A stretch of DNA of 64,000 nt from DASRIA01 sp963768885 (lineage in GTDB: Bacteria > Actinomycetota > Thermoleophilia > Solirubrobacterales > JBBDJG01), in contig CAVYJN010000007.1 of the NCBI GenBank assembly GCA_963768885.1, positions 310,001-374,000 on the forward strand, read 5' to 3'. The translations under genes and the position numbers were made by a program. This document shows positions 19,038 through 28,142 of the stretch, in pieces. The first letter of the stretch is position 1; each line of letters opens with the position of its first letter. A model generated the notes under the pieces. That model saw nothing but the letters and a program-made list of their open reading frames with translations. It ran no database searches and was not told the DNA's origin.

Positions 19038-20392
19038 GCCACCCGCAGGACCTGTCGCTGCGCGATCAGGCGCAATCGGTCGCGTCGGGCGAGCTCGACG
19101 CGACGGAGCTGCTGGAGGCCACCCTCAGCCGCATCGAGGAGCGCGACGGCCCGGTCAACTCGATCGTCGACGTGTTCGCCTCCGAGTCGGCGCGGATGCT
19201 CGCCGAGGCGCCCGACGGGCCGCTGCACGGCGTGCCGATCGCCGTCAAGGACATGTTCGCCCTCCCCTGGCGCGCGCCCCGTGACGGAGCGCCGCGGAAC
19301 CTCGAGGGCATCGGGCCTGGTGAGTCGGCCGTCTACCAGCGGCTGCGCGACGCAGGCGCCGTGGTCGTCGCGGTCACCAACATGCACGAGTTCGGAGCCG
19401 GTTCGACCGGTCACATCTCCGCATACGGGCCCTGCGGCACCCCGTGGAACCCCGCCCATTGCGCCGGCGGGTCGTCGGGGGGCTCGGGCGCCGCGGTCGC
19501 GGCACGACTCGTCGCGGGCGCCGTCGGCACCGACGGGGGCGGCTCGATCCGCTACCCGGCCGCCTACTGCGGGGTCACCGGACTGAAGCTGACCTGGGGC
19601 CTCGTGCCGTCACACGGCTACACGCACGGCTTCGCATCGCTGGGCGCGCCCGGCCCGATGTGCCGCGACGCGGCCGACGCGCGACTGCTCGCCGAGGCGC
19701 TCGCCGGCCGGCCGCTGGAGCGACGCCGCGCCTCGAACCTGAAGCTGGGCGTCGTGCGCGCCTTCTGGGAGGACGTCGACCCCGAGGTCGCCGAGCGCTG
19801 CGACGCGGCGGTCGAGCGACTGCGGGAGAGCGGCATGGAGGTGAGCGAGGTGCAGCTCGAGGGCATCGAGCACGTACGCATCTCGACGGTGCTGCGCCTC
19901 GGGCTCGAGGCGTCCCCCTACGCGAAGCCGGAGATCTACAGCGAGATCGAGCGCGAGGTGTCGCCCGTCGGGCGCGCGCTTTCCAAGTACCTGATGCTCG
20001 CGCCGGCGGTCGCGATGGCGCGCACCGAGCTCGTGCGCGCGCAGGTGCGGCGCTCGCTGGTGCAGGCGTTCGAGCAGGTGGACGTGCTGGCGTGGCCGAT
20101 GACCCCGGCGCCGGCGCCGCCGATCGAGAGCCCGGTCGTGCAGCTGCCGTCGGGGACGCATCCCGCCGACTACGCGAACGTGCACCACGGCGGAATCGCG
20201 AACCTCTCGGGCGTGCCCGCGATGTCCGCACCGTGCGGCTTCACCGGCGAGCGACTCCCGGTGGGCCTGCACCTGGTCGCGCACTGGCGCGAGAACGAGC
20301 GGCTGCTCGACGTGGCAGAGCTGCTCGAGCAAGCCACGGACCGCGCGTTCGTCGACGCAGCCCCACCGCTCGCCCAGAAGACCGCGGCGTAA
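19034..20392 (+). CDS. Amidase signature family enzyme (AtzE/GatA-like)
   Basis: A 452-residue amidase with the Ser-cisSer-Lys catalytic set: Lys in PIAVKDMF near residue 75, the glycine/serine-rich CAGGSSGGSGAAVAA near residue 145, and the nucleophile serine in GTDGGGSIRYPA near residue 170. Amidases of this family hydrolyse linear amides, or act in the AspRNA/GluRNA amidotransferase and in carboxybiuret degradation. There is no GatB nearby, so tRNA amidation is unlikely. The pairing with the small upstream subunit favours an AtzE-like hydrolase. The substrate is unknown. Confidence 0.85.
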   Translation: MSHPQDLSLRDQAQSVASGELDATELLEATLSRIEERDGPVNSIVDVFASESARMLAEAPDGPLHGVPIAVKDMFALPWRAPRDGAPRNLEGIGPGESAVYQRLRDAGAVVVAVTNMHEFGAGSTGHISAYGPCGTPWNPAHCAGGSSGGSGAAVAARLVAGAVGTDGGGSIRYPAAYCGVTGLKLTWGLVPSHGYTHGFASLGAPGPMCRDAADARLLAEALAGRPLERRRASNLKLGVVRAFWEDVDPEVAERCDAAVERLRESGMEVSEVQLEGIEHVRISTVLRLGLEASPYAKPEIYSEIEREVSPVGRALSKYLMLAPAVAMARTELVRAQVRRSLVQAFEQVDVLAWPMTPAPAPPIESPVVQLPSGTHPADYANVHHGGIANLSGVPAMSAPCGFTGERLPVGLHLVAHWRENERLLDVAELLEQATDRAFVDAAPPLAQKTAA

Positions 20393-20460
20393 GCCGACCG
20401 GGGGTTCTGACGGCCGTCCTGCGGGAGCCGGGATTACCGGCGGTCATCCCGGAGGAAACC

Positions 20461-20484
20461 GGGATTTCCGGCTAAGGAAATCCC
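20461..20484. terminator. Hairpin between convergent amidase and infA
   Basis: A nine-base-pair perfect stem GGGATTTCC/GGAAATCCC with a six-base loop sits in the 97-base gap between convergent genes; a second stem (CCGGGAT/ATCCCGG, 20428-20452) lies just before it. Probably terminates transcription in both directions. Confidence 0.55.
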
Positions 20485-20489
20485 GCGAT

Positions 20490-20708
20490 CTACTTATACC
20501 GATAGGTGATGCGTCCCCGCTCGAGGTCGTACGGGGACAGCTCGATCTTCACGCGGTCACCGGGCAGGATGCGGATGTAGTGGCGGCGCATCTTTCCGGA
20601 GATGTGGCCGAGCACCATGTGCTCGTTGTCGAGCTTCACGCGGAACATCGTGTTCGGGAGAGCCTCGACGATCTCGCCCTCCATCTCGATCTTCTCTTCT
20701 TTTCCCAT
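20490..20708 (-). CDS. infA: Translation initiation factor IF-1
   Basis: The 72-residue OB-fold protein is near-textbook: KIEMEGEIVEALPNTMFRV, the GHISGKMRRHYIRILPGDRV core and the ERGRITYRYK end. It occupies the ribosomal A site with IF-2 and IF-3 during initiation. It stands alone here, not within the usual rpmJ-rpsM operon. A TAATAT box lies seven bases before the ATG with no ribosome-binding site, so its mRNA looks leaderless. Confidence 0.97.
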   Translation of the reverse strand: MGKEEKIEMEGEIVEALPNTMFRVKLDNEHMVLGHISGKMRRHYIRILPGDRVKIELSPYDLERGRITYRYK

Positions 20709-20715
20709 GCGGAGG

Positions 20716-20721
20716 ATATTA
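20716..20721 (-). promoter_or_regulatory. -10 box TAATAT of infA
   Basis: TAATAT on the minus strand ends seven bases before the infA ATG, matching the leaderless promoter layout repeated through the window. Confidence 0.5.
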
Positions 20722-20759
20722 CGGGGGCCGCCGGTTAGGCGGGTACGCGCGTGCCGCGG

Positions 20760-21176
20760 TCAGCCGCGGATCTGATCGGCCACGCGCGCAAGCTCGTCGG
20801 GATCGGCGGGCTCGGGCAGCCACGGGAGCTGGAGCGGATCGTCCTCGTAACGCGGGATCACGTGCACGTGGAAGTGGAAGATCGACTGCCACGCCGCCCG
20901 GCCGATGTTGTGCAGGATGTTGAAGCCGGCGGGCTTCAGGCGCTCCCGCAGGAGCTCCGTCACGCGGCGCACCGTGTGCATCGCGGCGAGCAGGTCGTCG
21001 TCGTGGAGCTCCAGCAGGCTCCGCGCGTGCGCGCGCGTCACGACCACGACGTGGCCGCGCGTCGCGGGGTTGATGTCCATGACCGTCACCGTGCGCTCGT
21101 CGGAGTCGATCGTCTGGCTCGGGATCTCGCCGGCGATGACCTTGCAGAAGATGCAGTTCGGGTCGGTGTCCGCCAC
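20760..21176 (-). CDS. HIT-family nucleotide hydrolase
   Basis: A 138-residue protein with the N-terminal CIFCKVIAGEIPS zinc/substrate segment and the histidine triad HFHVHVIPR near residue 97. HIT enzymes hydrolyse adenosine phosphoramidates, AMP-lysine or similar mononucleotide conjugates. The length is normal for HinT-type proteins. The start is GTG 21176; a TAAGCT box lies seven bases upstream, in the 35-base gap shared with the divergent M28 peptidase gene, whose own -10 box overlaps the same stretch. Confidence 0.92.
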   Translation of the reverse strand: MADTDPNCIFCKVIAGEIPSQTIDSDERTVTVMDINPATRGHVVVVTRAHARSLLELHDDDLLAAMHTVRRVTELLRERLKPAGFNILHNIGRAAWQSIFHFHVHVIPRYEDDPLQLPWLPEPADPDELARVADQIRG

Positions 21177-21211
21177 GGCGCGGAGCTTACCTTCACTATC
21201 CTGCCCCGCCG

Positions 21212-22408
21212 ATGCCGGTCACCCACCAGCAAGACTCCCGACTCACCGCCGAGCTGACCGAGCTGGCCGCGATCCACCGGCCCTCCGCGTCAGAGGGCGA
21301 GCGCCGCGCCGCGGAGTGGATCGTCGAGCGCCTGAACGGCGCGGGCGCGCCGGCGCGCATCGAGACCGAGGAGGCCCACGGCGACTACTGGGGGCCACTC
21401 GCGCTGCTGAGCGCGGCCGGCGCGGCCGGGGCGCTGATCGGGCGACGGTCGCGGCTGGGCGGCGCGGCGCTCTCCGCGCTCGCGGCCGCGGGCGTCTGGG
21501 ACGACATAACGGGAGGGGCGCATCACGCGCGCCGGCTGCTTCCGCGGCGCGAGACCCACAACGTGGTCGCGGAGATCGGCCCGCGCGACGCACGACGGAC
21601 GGTCGTGCTGGTCGCGCACCACGACGCCGCCAAGTCCGGCCTGATCTTCCATCCCGGCATCCCGGCGTTCGCGTGGCGCCACTTTCCGTCGCTGATCGAG
21701 GACAACGACACGAGCCCACCTTTGATGTGGCCGGTGTTCGCGGGCCCCGCGCTCGCCGCCGCGGGCTCGTTGACGGGCAGCCGCGTGCTGCGCGCCGCCG
21801 GGGGCGTCGTGTCGGCCGGCGCGGCTGCGGTGTTCGCGCAGATCGGCTCGACGCGGGTCGTCCCGGGCGCCAACGACAACGCCACCGCGGTGATCGCGCT
21901 GATCGAGCTGGCGCGCCGCCTCTTCGAGCAGCCGACCGAGTCCGTGCGGGTGATGCTCGTCTCCACCGGGTCGGAGGAGTCGTTCATGGAGGGCATGCAG
22001 GCCTTCATGCGCCGCCACGCCCCCTCCCTGCCGCGCGCGGACACGTTCTTCCTGGCCGTGGACACGATCGGCTCCCCGCACCTCGCGGCGATCCGCGGCG
22101 AAGGGATGCTCTACATGAACGAGTATCCGCGCGAGGGCCTCGCGCTCGTGGACTCCGTCGCCGAGCGGCTCGGCATCCCGCTGTTCCCGAACCTCCGCCT
22201 GCGAAACGCGACCGACGGCCTGCACGCCCTCAAGCAGGGCTACCCCTGCGCGTGCCTGGGGTCGGTGACCGACTACAAGGCGCCCGCCAACTACCACTGG
22301 CGCACGGACACGCCGGAGAACGTCGACTACGAGACGATGGCCGACGGCATTCGCCTGTGCGAGGGAGTCGTGCGGCGGCTCGACGAGCGCTGGCTCGCGC
22401 GGCCCTAG
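21212..22408 (+). CDS. M28-family metallopeptidase, membrane-associated
   Basis: A 398-residue di-zinc aminopeptidase-like protein. Candidate metal ligands are readable in order: VAHHDAAKS (His/Asp), GANDNATAV (bridging Asp), STGSEESFMEG (catalytic and metal Glu), LAVDTIGSP (Asp) and NYHWRTDTPENV (His). Between the first and second ligands there is an insert with hydrophobic stretches (near residues 65-95 and 175-215), so it may sit at the membrane. Family enzymes remove N-terminal residues from peptides; no substrate is evident. A TATCCT box ends nine bases before the ATG. The stop overlaps the stop region of the convergent cca gene by four bases. Confidence 0.8.
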   Translation: MPVTHQQDSRLTAELTELAAIHRPSASEGERRAAEWIVERLNGAGAPARIETEEAHGDYWGPLALLSAAGAAGALIGRRSRLGGAALSALAAAGVWDDITGGAHHARRLLPRRETHNVVAEIGPRDARRTVVLVAHHDAAKSGLIFHPGIPAFAWRHFPSLIEDNDTSPPLMWPVFAGPALAAAGSLTGSRVLRAAGGVVSAGAAAVFAQIGSTRVVPGANDNATAVIALIELARRLFEQPTESVRVMLVSTGSEESFMEGMQAFMRRHAPSLPRADTFFLAVDTIGSPHLAAIRGEGMLYMNEYPREGLALVDSVAERLGIPLFPNLRLRNATDGLHALKQGYPCACLGSVTDYKAPANYHWRTDTPENVDYETMADGIRLCEGVVRRLDERWLARP

Positions 22409-23828
22409 CCGCGCTCGCGCCGTGCGAGCGCGAGGGCTTCCTCGCGCGTCCTGACCTCGCGCGCGAACGCGGCCTCGTCGATCTCCCCGAGCAGGCGCCC
22501 GACCTCCGGCCCGGGGGACATCCCGAGCTCCGCCATCAGCTCGTCTCCGGCAACCGGCGAGCGTGGCTGGTCTCCGCCGCGCCAGGCGAGCGCCTCGCGC
22601 ATCAGCTCCCGCGCCAGGTCGATGTGCTCCTCGACCGCGCGCTGCCTGGTCTTGGGGCCCATCGTCGCGAGCCGGTCGGCGATCGACAGCGCGGTGACCT
22701 CGACCTCGACCGGCTCGGTCGCGCGCATGTAGCGGTACACGCCGCGCCGCGACAGCGGCCGGTCGTGGACGAGGAAGCCGAGCCGCAGGTGATGCTGGGC
22801 GAGCGCGGCGAGGTAGTCGCCGAGCGCCGTGCTCGCGTGCATGCGACGCACGAAGGAGCGCGAGATGTCCGCTCCCACGCCGTCGTGCCCCCAGAAGAGC
22901 ACGCGGCCGTCGTCGCTCACCGCGCGCGTGGCGGGCTTGCCGGCGTCGTGCAGGAGCGCCCCGAACCGCAGCGCCTGCCCGCGGGTCAGGTCGTCGGCAA
23001 GCGGGCGCGCGAGCTCGCTGCGCGACCGCCTCGGCGTCGTCTCCGAGCACGCGCGGCGGGATCGCCGGTCAAGGACACGACCTGCTCGAGCACCTCGAGC
23101 GTGTGGCCCCAGACGTCGAGGTGGTGGTAGGGGTTCTGCTGGACACCCTTCAGGAGCTCGAGCTCCGGCAGGAGCGCGGCGACCAGGCCGACCGAGTCCA
23201 TCAGGTCGATCCCGCGGCGGGGCTCGGGCCCGGCGATCAGCCGCCGCAGCTCGTAGAAGGAGCGCTCGGGCGCGACCTCGCCGATCCGCGGGGCCTCCAC
23301 GCCGGCGAGTGCGCTCGTGGCAGGGTCGACCCGGAAGCCGAGGTCACACGCGAAGCGGGCCAGCCGCAGGACGCGCAGGGGGTCGTCGGCGAAGGCTCGC
23401 GGGCCGGCGGCCCGCAGCGTCCCGGCGCGCAGGTCCGGCTCCCCGCCGAGCGGGTCGAGCAGCCGCGCCGGGTCCGAGGCGGGCACCGCCATCGCGTTGA
23501 CCGTGAAGTCGCGCAGCGCCAGGTCCTCCTCGATCGCCCCTCGCGCGGGCGTGAGGTCGGACTGCCAGCTGCGGTCGCGCGCGATCACCCGCCACGCCCC
23601 GAAGCGCTCCGAAAGCGGGAACACGAACCCGTCCACCCGCGACGCGATCGCACGCGCGACGGGTTCCGCGTCGCCCGCGACGACGACGTCGGCGTCCTCG
23701 ACGGGTCGCGCGAGGACGGCGTCGCGCACCGTCCCTCCCACGAGCCATGCGTCGACGTCCCGCTCGCGCGCCTCGAGCACCGCGCGCACTGCCGCGGAGC
23801 GCTCGAGCCGCTCGATCAGCCCGCTCAC
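22405..23828 (-). CDS. cca: CCA tRNA nucleotidyltransferase/poly(A) polymerase family, HD domain (two frame changes)
   Basis: Adds or repairs the 3' CCA of tRNAs. The nucleotidyltransferase head shows WLVGGTVRDAVLAR, a DADVVV acidic motif, and LALRDFTVNAMAV; the neck follows with PLRVLRLARFACDLGF. The C-terminal HD phosphohydrolase domain reads LLHDAGKPATR and WGHDGVG in another frame. Two frame changes near 23050 and 23010 connect them, each one extra C beside GTGCTC or GAGCTC. Joined length is about 475 residues. The GTG start (23828) overlaps the alr TGA, so expression is coupled to alr. Classification as CCA-adding rather than poly(A)-adding is from the family, not a diagnostic residue. 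Confidence 0.8.
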
Positions 23829-24952
23829 GACGACAGGGGCACGCGCGGAACGCGCGCCGAGATGCCGCAGGTGACCTCGTAGTTGATCGTGCCGAGCAGC
23901 CGCGCGAGCTGCTCGGCGCTGACGCGCTCCCCGCCGTCCGCGCCGATCAGCGTCGCCGCGTCGCCGACGGCGACCTCGGCGTCGCCGACCTCGACGGTCA
24001 CGTTGTCCATGCTGATCGTCCCGACCACCGGGAAGCGCCGGCCCCGGATCAGCACCTCGGCCGTGTTGGAGAGCCCTCTGCGGTAGCCGTCGCCGTAGCC
24101 GATCGGCAGCACCGCGATGCGCGTATCGGCGGTCGCCGACCAGGTCCGCCCGTAGCCCGCGGAGTCGCCCGCTTGCAGGGCTTTCACCTCGGCGACATAG
24201 GACCCCAGAGCGAGCGCGGGCTCCAGCTCCCGGCGCGCCGAGTCCTCGCCGAACGGGTCCAATCCGTAGACGGCGATCCCGCACCGGGCCATGTCGAAGT
24301 GGGCCGCGCCGCTGCGCAGCACCGCGGCGCTGTTGGCGGCGTGCACGACGCATTCGGGGTGGGCGCGCTTCAGCTCATGCGCGAAGGGGCGAAAGCGCTC
24401 GAGCTGCTCCTCGAAGAACGGCGAGTCGGGCTCGTCGGCCGTGGCGAGGTGCGTCATCACCCCGGCGAGGCCCATGCGCGCGGACGACTCGATGTCGCCC
24501 ACGACGCGGCGCGCCTCGTCGGGGTCGCGCGTGCCGAGACGGCCCATGCCCGTGTCGAGCTTCACGTGCACGCGCGCCGGGCGCTCGCGCGCGGCCGCGT
24601 CGACGGCACGCACGAACTCCTCGCGCCACGCGACCACGTCGGCATCCGCGCCGAGCGCGATCTCGAGCTCGGTGCCCGTGAGCGCCCCCATCACGAGGAC
24701 GCGGTCGCGGATCCCGTCCTCGCGCAGCGCGGCGGCCTCGGCCGCGGTCGCCACCGCCAGCCACGTCGCCCCGCCGGCCAGTGCCGCGCGGGCGCACGAC
24801 GTCGCGCCGTGGCCGTAGCCGTCGGCCTTCACGACCGCGCAGAGCGCCGCGTCGCCGAGGCGGCGCTTGAGCATCGCGCAGTTGCGCTCGACCGCTCCCA
24901 AATCGACGTGCGCAACCGCCCGCACGCGCTTGGCGACGGTCAGCTCGGCCAT
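23825..24952 (-). CDS. alr: Alanine racemase
   Basis: PLP enzyme making D-alanine for peptidoglycan. The PLP lysine is in AVVKADGYGHGA near residue 40, the opposing catalytic tyrosine in DSAGYGRTW near residue 265, and the substrate-binding SMDNVTVEV block follows. The TIM-barrel first domain has DTGMGRLGTRDP. 375 residues is the usual length. The gene is 20 bases downstream of nnrDE on the minus strand, a common actinobacterial arrangement, and its stop overlaps the cca start. Confidence 0.95.
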   Translation of the reverse strand: MAELTVAKRVRAVAHVDLGAVERNCAMLKRRLGDAALCAVVKADGYGHGATSCARAALAGGATWLAVATAAEAAALREDGIRDRVLVMGALTGTELEIALGADADVVAWREEFVRAVDAAARERPARVHVKLDTGMGRLGTRDPDEARRVVGDIESSARMGLAGVMTHLATADEPDSPFFEEQLERFRPFAHELKRAHPECVVHAANSAAVLRSGAAHFDMARCGIAVYGLDPFGEDSARRELEPALALGSYVAEVKALQAGDSAGYGRTWSATADTRIAVLPIGYGDGYRRGLSNTAEVLIRGRRFPVVGTISMDNVTVEVGDAEVAVGDAATLIGADGGERVSAEQLARLLGTINYEVTCGISARVPRVPLSS

Positions 24953-24974
24953 GCGGATGAGCCTACTAGCCCGG

Positions 24975-26537
24975 TCATCCGGACCGGCGGCGAAGGACCG
25001 GCGGGAGCGACTCGATCACGTCACCGGCGACCACGGACTGTGCGCCGATGCGGCGCGCGGCCTCACGCCCCGCCTCCCGGTGCGCCTCGACGGCCGCGCA
25101 GGCGGCCGCGTGCGGGTCGAGCCCACGCGCGAGGAATGCCGCCAGCACGCCGCTCAGCACGTCCCCGGTCCCGGCGGTCGCGAGCGCCCCGGCCCCTCCC
25201 CGGCTGATCGCCAGCGGTCCGGAGCCGGGCGGAGGCGCGACGAGCGTGTCGTCTCCCTTCAGCACCACGATCGCCCCCGTGCGCTCGGCCGCCTCGCGTG
25301 CCGCCGCCAGGCGGTGCGACGCGATCTCGGCCGAGGGCCGCCCGAGCAGGCGCCCGAGCTCGCCCGCGTGCGGCGTCAGCACCGTCGGCGCGCTGCGCCG
25401 TGCCGCGCGCTCGAGCCCGGCGTCGGCGAGCGCGTTGAGGCCGTCCGCGTCGACCAGCAGCGGTCGCTCGATCCGCTCGATCAGGTCCGTCGCGAGGGCG
25501 AAGGACTCCGGCGCGCGCCCGAGCCCCGGGCCGAGCACGACGGCGTCCGCCCGCTCGCTCGCCTCGATGACGGCTTCGGCCGCATCCTCCAGCAGCGCGC
25601 CCTCGCGGTCGGGCAGCGGCACGGACATGACCTCGGTCAGCTTGATCTCGAATATCGCGTTGAGCGAGGCGGGCACCGCAGCCCGCACCCAGCCCGCGCC
25701 CGCCCGCATCGCTCCCTCGCAGGTCATGCAGACCGCTCCGGTGAGGCCGGTCGAGCCGCCGATCACGAGCACCGAGCCGGAGGTGAACTTGGTCGAGCCC
25801 GCCGCGCGCGACGGCAGGGCGTCGAGCACCGTGGGCGCGATCAGGCCGGCCGTGCGCGCCGGGGGCGCGCCGTATCGCGCCGGCGGGATCCCGATCGGGA
25901 CCACCTCCACCCTGCCCGCGTGGCTCTTGCCGGGATCCACCCAGAGCCCGACCTTGGCGCCGTGGAAGGTCACGGTCGCGTCCGCCCGCACGCACGCACC
26001 CGCCACCTCGCCGGTGCCGGCGTCCACCCCGGACGGGACGTCCACGGCGACCACCCGGGCGGGGGCAGCGTTGACCGCCTCGATCGCGGCGTCGAGGGGG
26101 GCACGAGGCGCTCCCTCGAAGCCCGTGCCGAGCATCGCGTCGACGATCACCTCCGCTCCCTCGAGCGCGGACGTGAGCTCCGCCGCGTCGAGCCGGCGCC
26201 ACGCATCCGCGGGCAGGCGCTCGAAGTTGGCGCGCGCGTCGGGGCTCAGCGCCGCCGGGTCGGCCGGCAGCAGCGCGACGGCGTCGAGGCCGTGCTCGCG
26301 CAGCAGCCTCGCGACCACGAGCCCGTCGCCGCCGTTGTTGCCCTTCCCACAGACGATCCGCACGGCACGGTCCGGCGCGGTCTCGGTGACCACGCGTGCG
26401 ACCTCACCGGCCGCGCGCTCCATCAGCTCGAGCGAAGGCACGCCCTGGTCCTCGATCGCCCAGGCGTCGAGCGCGCGCATCTCTTCCGCCGTGTAGAGGG
26501 CCTCGAGCCACGCGGGAAGGTCGCGGACGTCAGCCAC
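24975..26537 (-). CDS. nnrDE: Bifunctional NAD(P)H-hydrate epimerase/dehydratase
   Basis: Repairs hydrated NADH and NADPH. The N-terminal epimerase domain has EEMRALDAWAIEDQG and the phosphate-binding CGKGNNGGDGLVVARLL; the C-terminal ADP/ATP-dependent dehydratase has VLTPHAGELGRLLG, VVLKGDDTLVA and GTGDVLSGVLAAF. The two-domain fusion is typical. I chose the GTG at 26537 (VADVRDLPAW), which overlaps the end of the upstream small gene by eight bases. It probably shares an operon with alr and cca. Confidence 0.93.
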   Translation of the reverse strand: MADVRDLPAWLEALYTAEEMRALDAWAIEDQGVPSLELMERAAGEVARVVTETAPDRAVRIVCGKGNNGGDGLVVARLLREHGLDAVALLPADPAALSPDARANFERLPADAWRRLDAAELTSALEGAEVIVDAMLGTGFEGAPRAPLDAAIEAVNAAPARVVAVDVPSGVDAGTGEVAGACVRADATVTFHGAKVGLWVDPGKSHAGRVEVVPIGIPPARYGAPPARTAGLIAPTVLDALPSRAAGSTKFTSGSVLVIGGSTGLTGAVCMTCEGAMRAGAGWVRAAVPASLNAIFEIKLTEVMSVPLPDREGALLEDAAEAVIEASERADAVVLGPGLGRAPESFALATDLIERIERPLLVDADGLNALADAGLERAARRSAPTVLTPHAGELGRLLGRPSAEIASHRLAAAREAAERTGAIVVLKGDDTLVAPPPGSGPLAISRGGAGALATAGTGDVLSGVLAAFLARGLDPHAAACAAVEAHREAGREAARRIGAQSVVAGDVIESLPPVLRRRSG

Positions 26538-26871
26538 GGCCGCTGACCCACTCCCAGGCACGCCTCGCCCGCGCCTCGAGCGCGTTCGCGGCACGGTCGC
26601 CGCGCGGCGACCTGCCGGGCGGCCCGTACAACGCGTCGCGCTCGACGGACAGCACCACCCCCCGTTCGTGCAGCGCGGCGATCTGCTCGACGTCGGCGTA
26701 GAGGTCCTTTCCCGGGAGGGGGCGCGTATGGATCACCAGGCCCTCGAATATGTCGGCCTGCCAGTCGGCCAGAACGTGTTCGACGACGCCGATCTTCCGC
26801 CCGTTGCGGTCGAGCGCAGGCGTGCCCTCCTCGAGGGCCGTGTACGCGATCGGAGGGCCGAGGTCGTCCAC
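26530..26871 (-). CDS. PRC-barrel-like small protein
   Basis: A 113-residue protein whose first 70 residues look like a PRC-barrel: TPALDRNGRKIGVVEHVLAD, then DIFEGLVIHT and DLYADVEQIAALHERGVVLSVE. PRC-barrels are small beta-barrels that bind RNA or partner proteins, or form a module in the photosynthetic reaction centre and RimM. The C-terminal 35 residues are basic, Arg-rich and Pro-rich. The start is decided by a TATTCT box seven bases before GTG 26871; a second GTG six bases upstream would be too close to the box. Role unknown; overlaps the nnrDE start. Confidence 0.6.
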   Translation of the reverse strand: MDDLGPPIAYTALEEGTPALDRNGRKIGVVEHVLADWQADIFEGLVIHTRPLPGKDLYADVEQIAALHERGVVLSVERDALYGPPGRSPRGDRAANALEARARRAWEWVSGRG

Positions 26872-26931
26872 GGCCACGAGAATAGGGACGACAGGAGTAC
26901 GACGGCGGGCCGATAGGATCGCCGCGCCCCG

Positions 26932-27762
26932 ATGAGACTGCACGCGCTACAGACCGGAAGCGTCGCCGTCCGGGAGCGACAGCGGCGCGGGGCAGGCCAC
27001 GGGCAGCGCCGCTTGATCAACACGCTGCTCGATCGCCGCTGGACCGAGCCGCTGCCGATCCTCGCCTGGGCGATCGAACACCCGGAGGGCCTGATCGTGG
27101 TCGACACCGGCGAGACCGCGCGCACCGCGGAGCCGGGCTACTTCCCGCGGTGGCACCCCTACTTCCGCCTCGCGGTGCAGCTGTCCGTGAAGCCGGAGGA
27201 CGAGATCGGCCCCGCGATGCGGCGCGCCGGACTCGACCCCGCGGACGTTCGCTGGGTGGTGCTGACGCACATGCACACCGATCACGCCGGAGGCTTGCAT
27301 CACTTCCCCGACAGCGAGGTGATCGTGTCCGCGCAGGAGCTGAAGCTGGCCTCGGGCTTCATGGGCAAGCTGCGCGGCTACGTGCCGCACCGCCTGCCGC
27401 CCTGGCTGCGCCCGCGGACGGTCACGTTCGACGCGGACCCGTGGGAGGGCTTCCCCGCGAGCATCCCCTTGACCTCGTCGGGGGACGTGCGCCTGATCCC
27501 GACCCCGGGTCACACGCCGGGCCACCTGTCGGTGGCCGCCGAGGCCGACGACCGCGTCGTGGTGTTTGCCGGGGACGCCTCCTACAGCGAGGAGATCCTG
27601 CTCGAGCAGGTGGTCGACGGGGTTGCTCCGGACGAGCGCGTGGCGAAGGAGACGCTGGCACGGCTGCTCGACCTTGCGCGCCGGCGGCCGACCGTGTACC
27701 TGCCGAGCCACGATCCCGAAGCCGTGCGCAGGCTCACGGAACGGGTGCCCGTCGCGCGCTAG
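26932..27762 (+). CDS. MBL-fold hydrolase, AHL-lactonase-like
   Basis: A 276-residue hydrolase with the zinc motif VLTHMHTDHAGGL near residue 108, PGHTPGHLSV near residue 188, FAGDASYSEE (bridging Asp) and a final SHDPEA histidine. The HxHxDH arrangement and overall length are those of N-acyl-homoserine lactonases (AiiA/AttM branch). Many proteins of this branch hydrolyse other lactones, so quorum quenching is only a possibility. It is divergent from the PRC-barrel gene and followed at 12 bases by a TfoX-like gene, so the two are probably one transcript. Confidence 0.78.
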   Translation: MRLHALQTGSVAVRERQRRGAGHGQRRLINTLLDRRWTEPLPILAWAIEHPEGLIVVDTGETARTAEPGYFPRWHPYFRLAVQLSVKPEDEIGPAMRRAGLDPADVRWVVLTHMHTDHAGGLHHFPDSEVIVSAQELKLASGFMGKLRGYVPHRLPPWLRPRTVTFDADPWEGFPASIPLTSSGDVRLIPTPGHTPGHLSVAAEADDRVVVFAGDASYSEEILLEQVVDGVAPDERVAKETLARLLDLARRRPTVYLPSHDPEAVRRLTERVPVAR

Positions 27763-27774
27763 CGTGGAGCCGCG

Positions 27775-28107
27775 ATGGCGTTCGACGAGGAACTGGCAGG
27801 CCGCGTCCGCGCGACGCTCGACGGACAGCCCGACGTGACCGAGCGCAAGATGTTCGGCGGCATCGCCTTCCTGGTCGGGGGGAACATGTGCTGCGGCGTC
27901 CTCGCAGAGGATCTGATCGTGCGGCTCGATCCCGACGACGCCGCCGCGTTCCTGGATTCGGAGGCAGGTGTGCGGCCGTTCGACGTCACCGGGCGCCCGA
28001 TGCGGGGCTGGCTGTTCGTCGCCCCGGAGGCAACCGCGGGGGAAGCGGACCTGGAAGGCTGGGTCGACCGCGCGGAGACGTTCGCGTCGAGCCTGCCGCC
28101 GAAATGA
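27775..28107 (+). CDS. TfoX/Sxy N-terminal domain protein
   Basis: A 110-residue stand-alone TfoX N-terminal domain: VTERKMFGGIAFLVGGNMCCGVL and DLIVRLDPDDAAAFL are the defining blocks. In gammaproteobacteria full TfoX regulates competence; single-domain forms in actinobacteria have no known role. A TAGCGT box that includes the stop codon of the preceding gene lies nine bases before the ATG, so it may have its own leaderless promoter in addition to read-through. Confidence 0.8.
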   Translation: MAFDEELAGRVRATLDGQPDVTERKMFGGIAFLVGGNMCCGVLAEDLIVRLDPDDAAAFLDSEAGVRPFDVTGRPMRGWLFVAPEATAGEADLEGWVDRAETFASSLPPK

Positions 28108-28142
28108 CCGGCTGTCCCGGGCCTCGACTCCCCGCGCTTCCC

